The notes: generated from the letters alone by a model not told the origin. A stretch of DNA of 64,000 nucleotides from Bradyrhizobium sp. CCBAU 53351 (GCF_015291745.1 NZ_CP030059.1:1019501-1083500), one strand, 5' to 3'; positions 26,931 to 35,510 are shown, numbered from the stretch's first letter. Translations and numbers: made by a program.

Positions 26931-27324
26931 AGGCCAATCCTCAAAGCGAAAGTTGGGTGAAGCTCGGCTCCTGCCTAGCTCAATTCGCCTCCCGCGTGCA
27001 GCGCTGTCTTGATTTGCACCCTGGTATTTTGGATGCCGAAGCGGATTGCCCCATTCAAGTCATCCGCTGGACAAATATCGATCACGGCATTGAAAACTTA
27101 GTTCCGACCGTGCCTCGTTCGTATGCAAACGTCTATCAAGCCATTGAATTTCCTTATCAAAGAAACTGAATCTGGGTTTCCATGGAAGCAACTGAGCCAT
27201 GTGCATATTGCATGGGAAATGGCTCAAAAGCCCTTGCGCTTTGTGCGGCGCGGTCGCATATTGTTGCGGTGCGGTAGCGCTTGGCGTTACCGCTGCCCTC
27301 CTTGGGCGTTTCCTCCCTAGACTT
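26931..27324 (+). ncRNA. Candidate uncharacterised transcript ahead of a strong terminator
   Basis: This 0.39-kb stretch contains no credible conserved gene, is more AT-rich than its neighbours, and ends in a strong rightward intrinsic terminator, although both flanking genes run leftward. The simplest reading is an unannotated rightward small RNA or small mRNA. A 31-codon frame at 27182-27277 contains PCAYCMGNG but has no ribosome-binding site. Start point and extent are unknown. Confidence 0.4.
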
Positions 27325-27359
27325 GGGCCGCTTGCGTCATTCGCGAGCGGCCCTTTTTT
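27325..27359 (+). terminator. Intrinsic terminator with no known gene upstream on its strand
   Basis: GGGCCGCT and AGCGGCCC form the outer stem, extended inward by TGCG and CGCG (one T-G pair), with a TCATT loop and a run of six T on the plus strand. On the minus strand no T run follows, so the terminator acts on rightward transcription. Confidence 0.88.
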
Positions 27360-27454
27360 CTTGCCGCAGTCGTTTTCATTTCGGGGCGCGCAAGCTTGCG
27401 AAGCGAAAGCGCGCTCGCGCCTGGGGCATCGTCGTTCGGGAGAGAAGCCGGCGC

Positions 27455-28345
27455 CTATTCCGCCGCGGCCTGGAACGGGCCGAGGTCGGCGAACGGAATC
27501 GTGGTCGCCAGCACGTCGGCGAGAACGCCGAAGTCGGCCGCCACTTGTGCAAAGCGCGGGCTGCGCTCGCGTCGCCGCTCGTCCATGTAGATGGCGCGGT
27601 TGAGCTCGAGCTGCACCGCGTGCAGGCCGCTCGCGGGATTGCCGTAATGCTCGGTGATGAAGCCGCCGGCATAGGGCTTGTTGCGGCCGATCGAATAGCC
27701 GAGCCCGGTCATGGTCTCCTCGACCCGGTCGGGCAGCAGCGGCGTGCAGCTGGTACCGTAGCGGTCGCCGATCACGACGTCGGGCCGGCGCGGCTCGTCC
27801 CTGCTGACACCGACCGACGGCATCGAGTGGCAGTCGACCAGCACCACGGTGCCGAACATCTGGTGCACCTTGTTGATCAGCCGGCGCAGCGCGCGATGGT
27901 AGGGTTTGTACAGCGTCTCGATCCGCCCCAGCGCATCGTCGACCAGGATGCGGTCGCGATAGATCTCCTGGCCGTCGCCGACCACGCGCGGAATGGTGCC
28001 GAGACCGCCGGCGACCCGCATCGAACGGGTGTTGGCGAAGCTCGGCAGGCGGCCGGTGAACATGCGCGGGTCGAGCTCATAGGGCTCGCGATTGACGTCG
28101 ACATAGGAGCGGGGAAAGTTGACCCTGACGGTTGGAAAGCCGCGCTCGCTCAAATGGCCGATCAGCTCGTCCATGAAGGAGTCTTCGGACCGGCGCAGCG
28201 TCGTGAGGTCGATCCTGGACGCGGCAAGGAATTCGTCCGGATAGGTCGAGCCGGAATGGGGCGAGTTGAAGATGACCGGCGCGCGCCATTGCGCGGGCTC
28301 TACGATCTCGAAGGCTGGCGACGTCTCGCCGTCAAACCGGGTCAT
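27455..28345 (-). CDS. N-formylglutamate amidohydrolase family protein
   Basis: A 296-residue protein of normal family length, starting at ATG 28345 (MTRFDGETSPAFEIVEPAQW). The family marks are IFNSPHSGSTYPDEFLAAS, VNFPRSYVDVNREPYELD, VVLVDCHSMPSVGVS and FITEHYGNPASGLHAVQLEL, which carry the metal-binding His and Asp residues. HutG-type enzymes release formate from N-formylglutamate in histidine breakdown, but no hut genes are here, so the physiological substrate is uncertain. It is divergent from cpdR, an order I recall from other alphaproteobacteria. Confidence 0.88.
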   Translation of the reverse strand: MTRFDGETSPAFEIVEPAQWRAPVIFNSPHSGSTYPDEFLAASRIDLTTLRRSEDSFMDELIGHLSERGFPTVRVNFPRSYVDVNREPYELDPRMFTGRLPSFANTRSMRVAGGLGTIPRVVGDGQEIYRDRILVDDALGRIETLYKPYHRALRRLINKVHQMFGTVVLVDCHSMPSVGVSRDEPRRPDVVIGDRYGTSCTPLLPDRVEETMTGLGYSIGRNKPYAGGFITEHYGNPASGLHAVQLELNRAIYMDERRRERSPRFAQVAADFGVLADVLATTIPFADLGPFQAAAE

Positions 28346-28678
28346 CTTCTCAGGCTTCGTCCCTTCGCGCCGGCATCTGGCAGGGGCCAGACCGCAGTGA
28401 TTCGGCCGATGGATGCGGCTCTTATGTGTCGTCATTGTCCGGAATCGCAACCATTCTGCCAAGCGAAAAGATGTAGCGGTCCCTTGGAACACGTCTTAAC
28501 CGTGCGGGCAGGGAGGCGGGGATGCGCCGGCGCGGTTCGATTGCTTCGAGCCGTTTTCCGGTTCACAAGGGTGCGGCAGCGCGAGCCGGCCCAGGGTAAA
28601 GATTTTCACCCCAAATTTACCCTCTGTCGGGCTTAGTGATCTCTGCTGATATCCTCTGGGGATGCGACGATTCCTGCC
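28346..28678. promoter_or_regulatory. Divergent promoter region of the amidohydrolase and cpdR genes
   Basis: 333 bp without a gene. An open frame continues leftward through part of it (to 28492) but lacks a ribosome-binding site and family similarity. No palindrome or CtrA site (TTAA-N7-TTAA) was found by eye. Confidence 0.45.
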
Positions 28679-29038
28679 ATGCCAAAGATCCTGCTCGCCG
28701 AAGATGACAACGACATGCGCCGTTTCCTGGTCAAGGCGCTGGAAAACGCCGGTTTTCAGGTCTCGTCCCATGACAACGGCATGGCCGCCTATCAGCGGCT
28801 GCGCGAAGAGCCGTTCGAGATGCTGCTCACCGACATCGTGATGCCGGAGATGGACGGCATCGAGCTCGCCCGCCGGGCCTCGGAACTCGACCCCGACATC
28901 AAGATCATGTTCATCACCGGCTTCGCCGCGGTCGCCCTGAACTCGGATTCGGACGCCCCCAAGAATGCCAAGGTGCTGTCCAAGCCCGTGCACCTGCGCG
29001 AATTGGTCAGCGAAGTGAACAAGATGCTGGCGGCCTGA
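28679..29038 (+). CDS. cpdR: CpdR-like single-domain response regulator
   Basis: A 119-residue receiver domain without an output domain: acidic pocket AEDDNDMRRF, phosphoacceptor Asp52 in LLTDIVMPEMDG, switch residue in IMFITGFAAVAL, Lys in VLSKPVHLRELV. This matches CpdR of alphaproteobacteria, which in its unphosphorylated form directs the ClpXP protease to substrates and so links cell-cycle phosphorelay to protein turnover. A tRNA-Val gene follows within 80 bp. Confidence 0.92.
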   Translation: MPKILLAEDDNDMRRFLVKALENAGFQVSSHDNGMAAYQRLREEPFEMLLTDIVMPEMDGIELARRASELDPDIKIMFITGFAAVALNSDSDAPKNAKVLSKPVHLRELVSEVNKMLAA

Positions 29039-29113
29039 ATAGGCCTCCTTCCGTCCTTGCGCCGGGTCCCCTGAGCCGTTATAGGGACCCCACCCGACCC
29101 AAGTGGACTTTTA

Positions 29114-29188
29114 GGGCACGTAGCTCAGCGGGAGAGCACTACCTTGACATGGTAGGGGTCACAGGTTCGATCCCTGTCGTGCCCACCA
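29114..29188 (+). tRNA. tRNA-Val (anticodon GAC)
   Basis: A 75-nt gene with a complete cloverleaf: acceptor GGGCACG pairs with CGTGCCC, D arm AGCTCAGCGGGAGAGC, anticodon stem CTACC/GGTAG around the loop TTGACAT (anticodon GAC), T arm ACAGGTTCGATCCCTGT, and an encoded terminal CCA. It decodes GUC/GUU valine codons. Confidence 0.98.
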
Positions 29189-29243
29189 CGCTTCGCCAAA
29201 AGGCGTCGCGTGGCGCAACCACGCCCAATAAAGGCGAAGCGTG
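29187..29243. repeat. Inverted repeat abutting the tRNA-Val 3' end
   Basis: CACGCTTCGCC and GGCGAAGCGTG are perfect 11-bp complements 35 bp apart. The left arm begins inside the CCA end of the tRNA. The following DNA to about 29340 also looks like degraded intergenic repeat (GCCGTCCCGGATGACG). No integrase or attachment-site duplication was found. Confidence 0.7.
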
Positions 29244-29372
29244 TCCGGCGTAGCTCGCAGAGCGAAGACGGACCTAGGTGCCTTGCTCGGTATCTCCGAA
29301 CGAATCGCGCCGTCCCGGATGACGCTTGCGTCCCATCCGGGCTACGATGCCGTCTCTGACGTGAGACCGCCC

Positions 29373-29846
29373 ATGAGCATATCCGTCATCGAGCAAGCCA
29401 AGATCCAGGCGCAGGTGCTGGTGCCGCTGGTCAAGGCGCTGCAGGCCGAGCTCGGCGCGGCGCGGGCCAACGCGCTGGTGCGCAAGGCGCTCGGCGATCT
29501 CTATCGCGGCTTCGGCGAGGAATTCTGGAAGGCCAAGAAAGAGAGCGACCTTGGCAAGGCCGTGTCCTCGGCCTTCAGAACCTACGCCCGCGACGACGCG
29601 CTCGCCTATGACGTGATCGAGCAGTCACACGACGCCTTCGCGTTCGATGTGACGCGCTGCGCCTATGCCGAGTTCTACAAGGCGCTGGGCGAGCCGGAGC
29701 TCGGCTTCCTGCTGGTCTGCACCGCCGACTTCGCGACCGCGGAAGGGTTTGGCGCTGACGTCCGGCTCACGCGCACGCAGACGATCATGCAAGGCGCCGA
29801 TCGTTGCGACTTCCGCTACCGGCGCGATAAGGGTGGAGCGCCATGA
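29373..29846 (+). CDS. L-2-amino-thiazoline-4-carboxylate hydrolase-like (ATC hydrolase family) protein
   Basis: A 157-residue protein starting at ATG 29373 (MSISVIEQAKIQAQVLVPLV). The pattern is that of the ATC hydrolase family: an N-terminal helix bundle (IEQAKIQAQVLVPLVKALQA), an alpha-helical middle, then FDVTRCAYAEFYKALGEPEL, LLVCTADFATAEGFGADVRL and TQTIMQGADRCDFRYR, with conserved Cys and Asp residues. The founding enzyme opens the thiazoline ring on the way to cysteine, but many members act on unknown substrates. Its stop overlaps the start of the next gene by four bases (ATGA). The longer frame from 29241 runs into repeat DNA and was not used. Confidence 0.8.
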   Translation: MSISVIEQAKIQAQVLVPLVKALQAELGAARANALVRKALGDLYRGFGEEFWKAKKESDLGKAVSSAFRTYARDDALAYDVIEQSHDAFAFDVTRCAYAEFYKALGEPELGFLLVCTADFATAEGFGADVRLTRTQTIMQGADRCDFRYRRDKGGAP

Positions 29847-30097
29847 AGGCAATGATCAGGGCGATCTGCCCTGCCATGGTGTTGCTGGCGTCGATCGCCC
29901 TGCGCGCTGAGGCTGGGATCGTCGATTGGCAAGCCGAGCTCCAGCGCTGCCGCGAACTGCGCCAGAACGTGGCGCCGTTGCTTCAGGCCGGCGAGGGGAT
30001 CTCCGCCGTCGGCCGCTCCAGCAGATCCGTTCGCCGTTGCCTCTGGATCCAGCGCATGGCGGTGCGCAGGAAAATCCCCGGCGCGGAGATGTGGTAG
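29843..30097 (+). CDS. Small secreted hypothetical protein
   Basis: An 84-residue protein whose ATG overlaps the preceding stop (ATGA), so translation is probably coupled. It starts with a signal peptide (MKAMIRAICPAMVLLASIAL, cleavage near AEA) followed by GIVDWQAELQRCRELRQNVA. The second half is Arg-rich and less protein-like, so a frameshift or decay near codon 50 is possible. Function unknown. Confidence 0.5.
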   Translation: MKAMIRAICPAMVLLASIALRAEAGIVDWQAELQRCRELRQNVAPLLQAGEGISAVGRSSRSVRRCLWIQRMAVRRKIPGAEMW

Positions 30098-30109
30098 CCA
30101 GAGCGTCCA

Positions 30110-30574
30110 TCAGGACCGGTTCTTCCGCCCGAGCAGCACGTCCTTCAGCCCGGTTGGATAGAGGTGCGGTCCGCCCGCGACATCGAGATCGGCAAGGTCG
30201 AACCAGCGCGCGACGATCTCTTCGCCGTTGTCCTCGCGGAAGTCGATGCGGTCCTGGCCGGCGAATGCGCCGTCCGGAAACGCGATCTCCGCGATGAACA
30301 TCACCTCGTGGCCGGTCGATCCCTCATGCACAAAGATGTTCTCCATCATCCGCGGCTCGCTCGTGATGGCGACGTCGATGCCGAGTTCTTCGCTGAACTC
30401 GCGCACCAGCGCGGCCTGCCAGCTCTCGCCAAACTCGATCTCACCGCCGAGCGGGCGCACGCCCTTGATCCGCCCCGCATCATCGCGCACCTCGGCCGCC
30501 AGCAGCCGCCCGCCGCGCCAGTGCAGGCCGAGCGCGACGGCGCGGATATGGGAGTGAGGGCGCCAAATGGTCAT
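30110..30574 (-). CDS. Nudix hydrolase
   Basis: A 154-residue protein with a complete Nudix box: GGEIEFGESWQAALVREFSE continuing into ELGI, matching GX5EX7REUXEEXGU. It should hydrolyse a nucleoside diphosphate linked to another group, using Mg2+; the substrate is not predictable. The start codon at 30574 overlaps the stop of a short upstream frame (ATGA), which suggests translational coupling. Confidence 0.9.
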   Translation of the reverse strand: MTIWRPHSHIRAVALGLHWRGGRLLAAEVRDDAGRIKGVRPLGGEIEFGESWQAALVREFSEELGIDVAITSEPRMMENIFVHEGSTGHEVMFIAEIAFPDGAFAGQDRIDFREDNGEEIVARWFDLADLDVAGGPHLYPTGLKDVLLGRKNRS

Positions 30575-30768
30575 GGAGAATCGTTATCGCGCTCGCCAAA
30601 GCTGCGCAATGCGCGGAAGGCGAAGTCTTGTCGGGCCGGATCCGCCACACCCCCGGCATGCAAGAGCGTCGCGACCTTGATCCGCGACGGGCCGCCTGCC
30701 ATTGTCCACGCGTCCACCACGGCGACGATGCCCATGCGTCGTTTGCCGATGCGAAAAGAGGCGAGCAA
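30571..30768 (-). CDS. Possible small gene, or remnant, coupled to the Nudix gene
   Basis: A 65-codon frame starting with TTG 30768 (internal ATG at 30735) and ending with an ATGA overlap on the Nudix start. Codons are GC-rich at the third position, as in neighbours, but no domain is recognised (TLLHAGGVADPARQDFAFRA) and no ribosome-binding site is seen. It may be the 3' end of a longer gene lost by rearrangement. Confidence 0.3.
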   Translation of the reverse strand: MLASFRIGKRRMGIVAVVDAWTMAGGPSRIKVATLLHAGGVADPARQDFAFRALRSFGERDNDSP

Positions 30769-30773
30769 CCGAG

Positions 30774-31196
30774 ATGAGCGGCGTGAACAAGCCTGGCGGC
30801 AACTATTTGCCGGTCATCATTCACAGTGGAATTGCCTATGTCAGCGGCCAGCTACCCCGTCGCGGCGAGGACCTGCTGTGTGCAGGCAAGGTCGGCGCCG
30901 ACGTCGATATCGCGGCCGCGCAGGAGGCTGCGGCACTCTGCGCCGATCTCTGCATCGCCGCCATCAACCACGCCACAGGCGGAGAGGACAGGATCGTCCA
31001 AATCCTGCAGGTCGTGGGATACGTCGCGTCAGCGCCTGGATTTACCCAGCAGTCGCAAGTCATGAACGGGGCTTCCGACCGGCTGATCGAACGCCTCGGC
31101 GATCGCGGCCGCCACACGCGGACGTCCGTCGGCGTCGCCGAGTTGCCGCGAGGGGCTCCGGTCGAATTGAACATGATTGCCGCCGTTCGATCGTAG
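30774..31196 (+). CDS. RidA/YjgF-family protein
   Basis: A 140-residue protein starting at ATG 30774 (MSGVNKPGGNYLPVIIHSGI). The fold is evident from YVSGQLPRRGEDLLCAGKVG, the helix AAALCADLCIAAINHATGGE and the end RTSVGVAELPRGAPVELNMI, which carries the Arg and the closing strand of RidA-like proteins. This subgroup (YjgH/endoribonuclease-like) is larger than RidA itself; proven RidA members hydrolyse reactive imines from amino-acid metabolism. It is convergent with the enolase-superfamily gene, 9 bp apart. Confidence 0.88.
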   Translation: MSGVNKPGGNYLPVIIHSGIAYVSGQLPRRGEDLLCAGKVGADVDIAAAQEAAALCADLCIAAINHATGGEDRIVQILQVVGYVASAPGFTQQSQVMNGASDRLIERLGDRGRHTRTSVGVAELPRGAPVELNMIAAVRS

Positions 31197-31205
31197 CAGG
31201 CGTCG

Positions 31206-32297
31206 CTATGTGACGAGATATCTGGCGACCGCCGCCTCGTCCCACGCAATCCCGTTCCCAGGCTCCTCGCTCGGCAGCGCAAAGCCGTCCTTGATCTCGA
31301 GGCGCGTCGACAGCACGGCATCGGCCCAGTCGACATATTCCAGCCAATGCGCCGTCGGCGTGACGCAGAGTAAATGCGCGCTGACTTCAGAGAACAGATG
31401 CGAGGACATCTCGATGCCGGCAGCCTGCGCGAGCGCGGCGGCGCGCAGCCAGCCGGTGACGCCGCCGATCCGCTGCACATCGGGCATCACGTAGTCGCAG
31501 GCTTCCGCCGCGAGCGCCGATTGCATCGAGAACGCACTGTCGAAATTCTCGCCGATCTGGACGGGCGTATGCAGCGCATCGGCGATGCGGGCGCAGCCGG
31601 CATAATCGTCGTGGCGGATCGGCTCCTCGATCCAGCTGAGGCCCTCGTCGTCGAGCATCTCGCCGCGACAGATGGCGTCCGTCACCGTGAGCGCCTGGTT
31701 GTAGTCGCACATCAGGGTGACCTCGTCGCCGACTGCTTTCCGCACCGCGCGGACGACGGCTAGATCCTCCCGCGCGTCGGTACGGCCGACGCGGATCTTG
31801 GCGGCCCGAAACCCTTCAGCCAGCAGCTTGTGCGCCTCGTCCACGGCGGCGCCCGCCGGCATGATGCCGAGCCCCTTCGAATTGTAGGCCTTGACCGGTT
31901 TCGGGGCGCCGCCGAGCAGGCGCGCCAGCGGCAGCCCCTTGGCTCGGGCGAGCGCATCCCAGGCCGCCATGTCGATGCCGGATTGCGCCAGTCGCTGCAG
32001 GCCGGCGAGGCCCAGCAGCGTGAAGCGCTGGGTTAGCTTGCGCTCGATCTCGAACGGCAGCAGCTCGTCGCCGGCGAGCAGCTCTGACATTTCCGCGACC
32101 ATCGAGGTCAGCGGCTTCAAGGCCGACGGCGTGATCGAGAACAAATAAGCGTGCCCGCGCGCGCCATGGTCGGTCTCGCAGTCGATCAACACGAGCGGCG
32201 CCTTCGCCACGTCCCCGGTCGAGGTTTTGAGCGGCAGGTTCATCGGCACGATCACGGGACGCACGTGAAAGCGCTTGATGCGGATGGTCTCGGTCAT
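31206..32297 (-). CDS. Mandelate racemase / muconate lactonizing enzyme family (enolase superfamily)
   Basis: A 363-residue protein of the MR/MLE class. The barrel shows a KxK-like AAKIRVGRTDAREDL, the metal ligands in VTLMCDYNQALTVTDA, LSWIEEPIRHDDYAGCAR and VMPDVQRIGGVTGWLRAA, and the N-terminal capping domain starts near residue 8. The C-terminal catalytic His/Asp is less certain (SSHLFSEVSAHLLCVTPTAH). Substrates in this family are acid sugars, dipeptides or aromatic lactones; none can be assigned. Next to it is a divergent cyclase gene. Confidence 0.85.
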   Translation of the reverse strand: MTETIRIKRFHVRPVIVPMNLPLKTSTGDVAKAPLVLIDCETDHGARGHAYLFSITPSALKPLTSMVAEMSELLAGDELLPFEIERKLTQRFTLLGLAGLQRLAQSGIDMAAWDALARAKGLPLARLLGGAPKPVKAYNSKGLGIMPAGAAVDEAHKLLAEGFRAAKIRVGRTDAREDLAVVRAVRKAVGDEVTLMCDYNQALTVTDAICRGEMLDDEGLSWIEEPIRHDDYAGCARIADALHTPVQIGENFDSAFSMQSALAAEACDYVMPDVQRIGGVTGWLRAAALAQAAGIEMSSHLFSEVSAHLLCVTPTAHWLEYVDWADAVLSTRLEIKDGFALPSEEPGNGIAWDEAAVARYLVT

Positions 32298-32485
32298 GGG
32301 CGCTGGCTCCGATCAATGCAGATTGATGCCGATCTTAAACATTCGTCATGAAACGAAAAGGCGCCCGGTCCGACCACCATGAAAGGGGGTTGCGCGTGTC
32401 AGCGTTTTCTGGGCTCTGTGCCGCCGCATTCCTTGCCGCAAATTCCAGGAGTTTGCGACAAAAAGGTACACAACGGAGCCATGGC

Positions 32486-34045
32486 GTGAAACAAGAGATA
32501 TCCGAAGAACAGCGCAAGAACGGGATCCTCATCGGGGCCGTGATCGCCTTCCTGCTGCTCGCCTTGCCGCTCGCGGTGTGGCTGGACCTGACCGAGCTCT
32601 CCAAGACCGCGCTGCGTCGGCAGGCGGTCGATCTCAACTCGGTGATCACGAGCGTGCGCAGCTATTACGCCTCCAACGTGGTCGGGCGCGTGCTGGCGAA
32701 CCCTGACGGCACCACCAAGGTGGTGCACAATTACGAGTCCGTGCCGGGCGCGATCCCGATTCCGGCGACGCTGTCGCTGGAGCTCGGACGGGTCATCGGC
32801 GCACAGCAGGAGAACATCACTTATCGCTTCGTCTCGGACTTCCCGTTCCAGAACCGCGCGTCGCACCAGCTCGACAAGTTCGAGAAGGACGCGCTCGACG
32901 CGCTCCGCAAGGATCCCGAGCAGAAGATCCTGGACACCGAGACTTCGCTGTTCTCGGACAAGGTTCGCCTGGTCGCGCCCGTCACGATGGGCCCGGCCTG
33001 CGTGAGCTGTCACAACAGCCATCCCGAGAGTCCGAAGAAGGACTGGAAGGTCGGCGACGTCAGAGGCATCCAGGAGGTGATCATCGCGCAGCCGATCGCC
33101 GCCAACATCTTCTCGTTCAAGTTCCTGCTGGCCTATTTCCTGATCGCCGCCGGCAGCGGCCTTTCGTTTCTCTCGCTGCAGCGAAGGCAGGCCGGCCGCA
33201 TCAAGACCATGAACCGGGAGCTCGAATCCGCCAACGACTTCCTGGCCTCGCTGTCGATGAAGATCTCGCGCTACATCCCGCCGCAGGTCTACAAGAGCAT
33301 CTTCTCCGGCCAGAAGGACGTCACCATCCACACCGAGCGCAAGAAGCTCACCATCTTCTTCTCCGACATCCAGAATTTCACGGCTACCGCCGAACGGCTG
33401 CAGCCGGAGCAGCTGACCCAGCTCCTCAACGAATATTTCACGGAGATGTCGGCGATCGCCCATGATCATGGCGGCACCATCGACAAGTTCATCGGCGACG
33501 CCATGCTGATCTTCTTCGGCGATCCCGAGACCAGGGGCGACCGCGCCGATGCGCAGGCCTGTCTGCAGATGGCCTGGCACATGCAGCAGCGCCTTGCCGA
33601 GCTCAATGCGAAATGGCGGGCGTCCGGCATCGAGCAGCCGTTCCGCTCGCGCATGGGCATCAACTCGGGCTATTGCAATGTCGGCAATTTCGGCAGCTCC
33701 GACCGCATGGACTATACCATCATCGGCGCCGAGGCGAACCTCGCCGCGCGGCTGCAGTCGATCGCCGAGCCCGGCGGCATCGTGCTGAGCTACGAGACTT
33801 TTGCCCTGGTCAGCGACATCGTTCGCGCCCACGCTTTGCCGGCGATCACGATGAAGGGCATCAGCCGCGAGGTCATTCCCTATTCGGTCGACGCACTGAA
33901 CGATGCGGGGGAGAACAGCGGCATCATCACCGAGCGCGCGCCGGGGCTCGAGCTGTACCTCGACCCGGCGGTGGTGAAGTCAGGCGATGCCGCGCGGGTG
34001 CGCGCGCTGCTGGAGAGCGCGCTGGCCTCGCTGAAGCCGGCGTGA
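32486..34045 (+). CDS. Membrane adenylate cyclase with DUF3365 (Tll0287-like) heme-type sensor
   Basis: A 519-residue protein. I chose the GTG start at 32486 because GGAG lies 7 bases upstream and the helix GILIGAVIAFLLLALPLAVW follows. A periplasmic DUF3365 sensor (about residues 35-205) holds CVSCH near residue 171 within PACVSCHNSHPESPKKDW, a covalent heme c motif, and a second helix anchors it near 210-235. The C-terminal class III cyclase is complete: two metal Asp (FFSDIQNFT; DKFIGDAMLIF), Lys and Asp for ATP, Asn and Arg in GAEANLAARLQS. It probably makes cAMP in response to a redox or gas signal at the heme. Confidence 0.9.
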   Translation: MKQEISEEQRKNGILIGAVIAFLLLALPLAVWLDLTELSKTALRRQAVDLNSVITSVRSYYASNVVGRVLANPDGTTKVVHNYESVPGAIPIPATLSLELGRVIGAQQENITYRFVSDFPFQNRASHQLDKFEKDALDALRKDPEQKILDTETSLFSDKVRLVAPVTMGPACVSCHNSHPESPKKDWKVGDVRGIQEVIIAQPIAANIFSFKFLLAYFLIAAGSGLSFLSLQRRQAGRIKTMNRELESANDFLASLSMKISRYIPPQVYKSIFSGQKDVTIHTERKKLTIFFSDIQNFTATAERLQPEQLTQLLNEYFTEMSAIAHDHGGTIDKFIGDAMLIFFGDPETRGDRADAQACLQMAWHMQQRLAELNAKWRASGIEQPFRSRMGINSGYCNVGNFGSSDRMDYTIIGAEANLAARLQSIAEPGGIVLSYETFALVSDIVRAHALPAITMKGISREVIPYSVDALNDAGENSGIITERAPGLELYLDPAVVKSGDAARVRALLESALASLKPA

Positions 34046-34084
34046 ATCTTCCGACCCTCCCCGTCACCGCGCGCACCCATCATC

Positions 34085-35308
34085 TCACCTTGCCGCCCCC
34101 TCCGTGAATGCCGTCTCGATCACCTCCCCAAATGGCTGCCACGACCGTCCGTCGAACTGCACCAGCCGCATCTGCCTGATCGGCAGATAGTTGCTCGGCG
34201 AGGTATTCATCCTGATGTCGGGCAGCGCGACGGAGGGGTTGTAACCCTTCAGCGAAGCCGCCTGGCGCATGATGTTCTCGCGTGACAGGTCGTCGCCGCA
34301 TTGCTTCAGCACCTGCGTCAACGCCTCGGCCGCGGCATAGCCGTAGACCGCGGCGTTGTTGTTGGTGCTTTCGACCTGATGGTACTTTTCCATGAAGGCG
34401 AACCATTGCTTCATGGCGGGATCGTCTTTCCAGGCGGGATCGCTCGGGTCCTTCAGGAAGGCCGCCGAGATCACGCCGGCCGAATTCTCCAGGCCCGCGG
34501 GCGCCATCGCATTGGCGATCGAGGCGGAGGTGTCGTTGACGATGAAGACCGGGCGCCAGTTGAGTGAAGCCGCGAGCTTGATCACCTTGGAGGCCGTCGA
34601 CGGCACGCCGAGGAAGACGAAGATGTCGGCGCCGGCGCGCTTGAGGATCGAGACGTGCCCGTCGAGATGCTCGTCGCCGATGTCGAAGGCGATGTCGACG
34701 AGGACATGGCGGTTGAGGTCGCCGAGGCCGTCCTGGATCCCCTTGTAGAGCATGCGTCCGAACTGGTCGTTCTGCCAGAGCACGACGATTTTCTTCCTGG
34801 GGTAATAGGCCTGGATGTAGTTGGCGTAGATGCGCCCTTCCGACCGGATCGACGGCTGCCAGCCCATGGTCCAGGGGAACGCCCTGGCCTGGCTCAGCTC
34901 CTCGTCGCCGGAGGCGACGAACAGTTGAGGAATCTTCTTCTCGTTCAGATACCAGCGCGCGGCGAGATTGCCGGGCGTGCCGAACGAGCCGAACATCAGG
35001 TGCACGTCGTCCTTCTCGACCAGGTTGCGCGTCAGCTCCAGCGCGGCCGACGGATCGGAATTGTCGTCGCGCGTGATGAAGCGGATCTTGCGGCCGTTGA
35101 TGCCGCCGCGCGCGTTGATCATGTCGAAGTAAGCGGCTTCCGCCTGGCCGATCGCGCCGAATTCAGACAGCGGTCCGGAATACGGCATGACATTGCCGAT
35201 GCGGATTTCCTTGTCGTCCGCCGCCTGTTCGGCGCGTTGCTGCGACATCGCCCCCAGTGAGGCGAGAGCGGCGATCAGAACGAACAGCACTTTTCCGGTG
35301 ACGCGCAT
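34085..35308 (-). CDS. Branched-chain amino-acid-type ABC transporter substrate-binding protein
   Basis: A 407-residue periplasmic binding protein (Peripla_BP_6) starting at ATG 35308 (MRVTGKVLFVLIAALASLGA), signal peptide ending near residue 24. The fold marks are IRIGNVMPYSGPLSEFGAIG, AAYFDMINARGGINGRKIRF and RDDNSDPSAALELTRNLVEK. These LivJ-like proteins usually feed aliphatic or aromatic compounds to ABC importers; no permease is adjacent, so it may serve a distant transporter. It is convergent with the heme-type cyclase gene. Confidence 0.9.
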   Translation of the reverse strand: MRVTGKVLFVLIAALASLGAMSQQRAEQAADDKEIRIGNVMPYSGPLSEFGAIGQAEAAYFDMINARGGINGRKIRFITRDDNSDPSAALELTRNLVEKDDVHLMFGSFGTPGNLAARWYLNEKKIPQLFVASGDEELSQARAFPWTMGWQPSIRSEGRIYANYIQAYYPRKKIVVLWQNDQFGRMLYKGIQDGLGDLNRHVLVDIAFDIGDEHLDGHVSILKRAGADIFVFLGVPSTASKVIKLAASLNWRPVFIVNDTSASIANAMAPAGLENSAGVISAAFLKDPSDPAWKDDPAMKQWFAFMEKYHQVESTNNNAAVYGYAAAEALTQVLKQCGDDLSRENIMRQAASLKGYNPSVALPDIRMNTSPSNYLPIRQMRLVQFDGRSWQPFGEVIETAFTEGAAR

Positions 35309-35510
35309 GCTCGACACCTTGTCGTTGGCCCCCAACGAGGTCGGCTCAATCCGCACCCAGGGCGGTTGATCTAGGTCAAGCGTTTGGCAATCGTGTGGCC
35401 TGGCAGGGGTTCAGGCGAGTGCACGCGGCGAATAAACGGCAGGCATGTTGACCGGCTGTCGCAGCGGGTTATGCGCCTGTGTGTGAGACGCCTCGCTGCC
35501 GGCGCAACCG

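Noticed and set aside
27182..27277. 31-codon frame with PCAYCMGNG in the orphan-transcript region
   Set aside because: There is no ribosome-binding site and it is too short to judge; a non-coding transcript is the safer reading.
34046..34084. Intrinsic terminator between the cyclase and binding-protein genes
   Set aside because: The short convergent gap has no stable inverted repeat or T tract.
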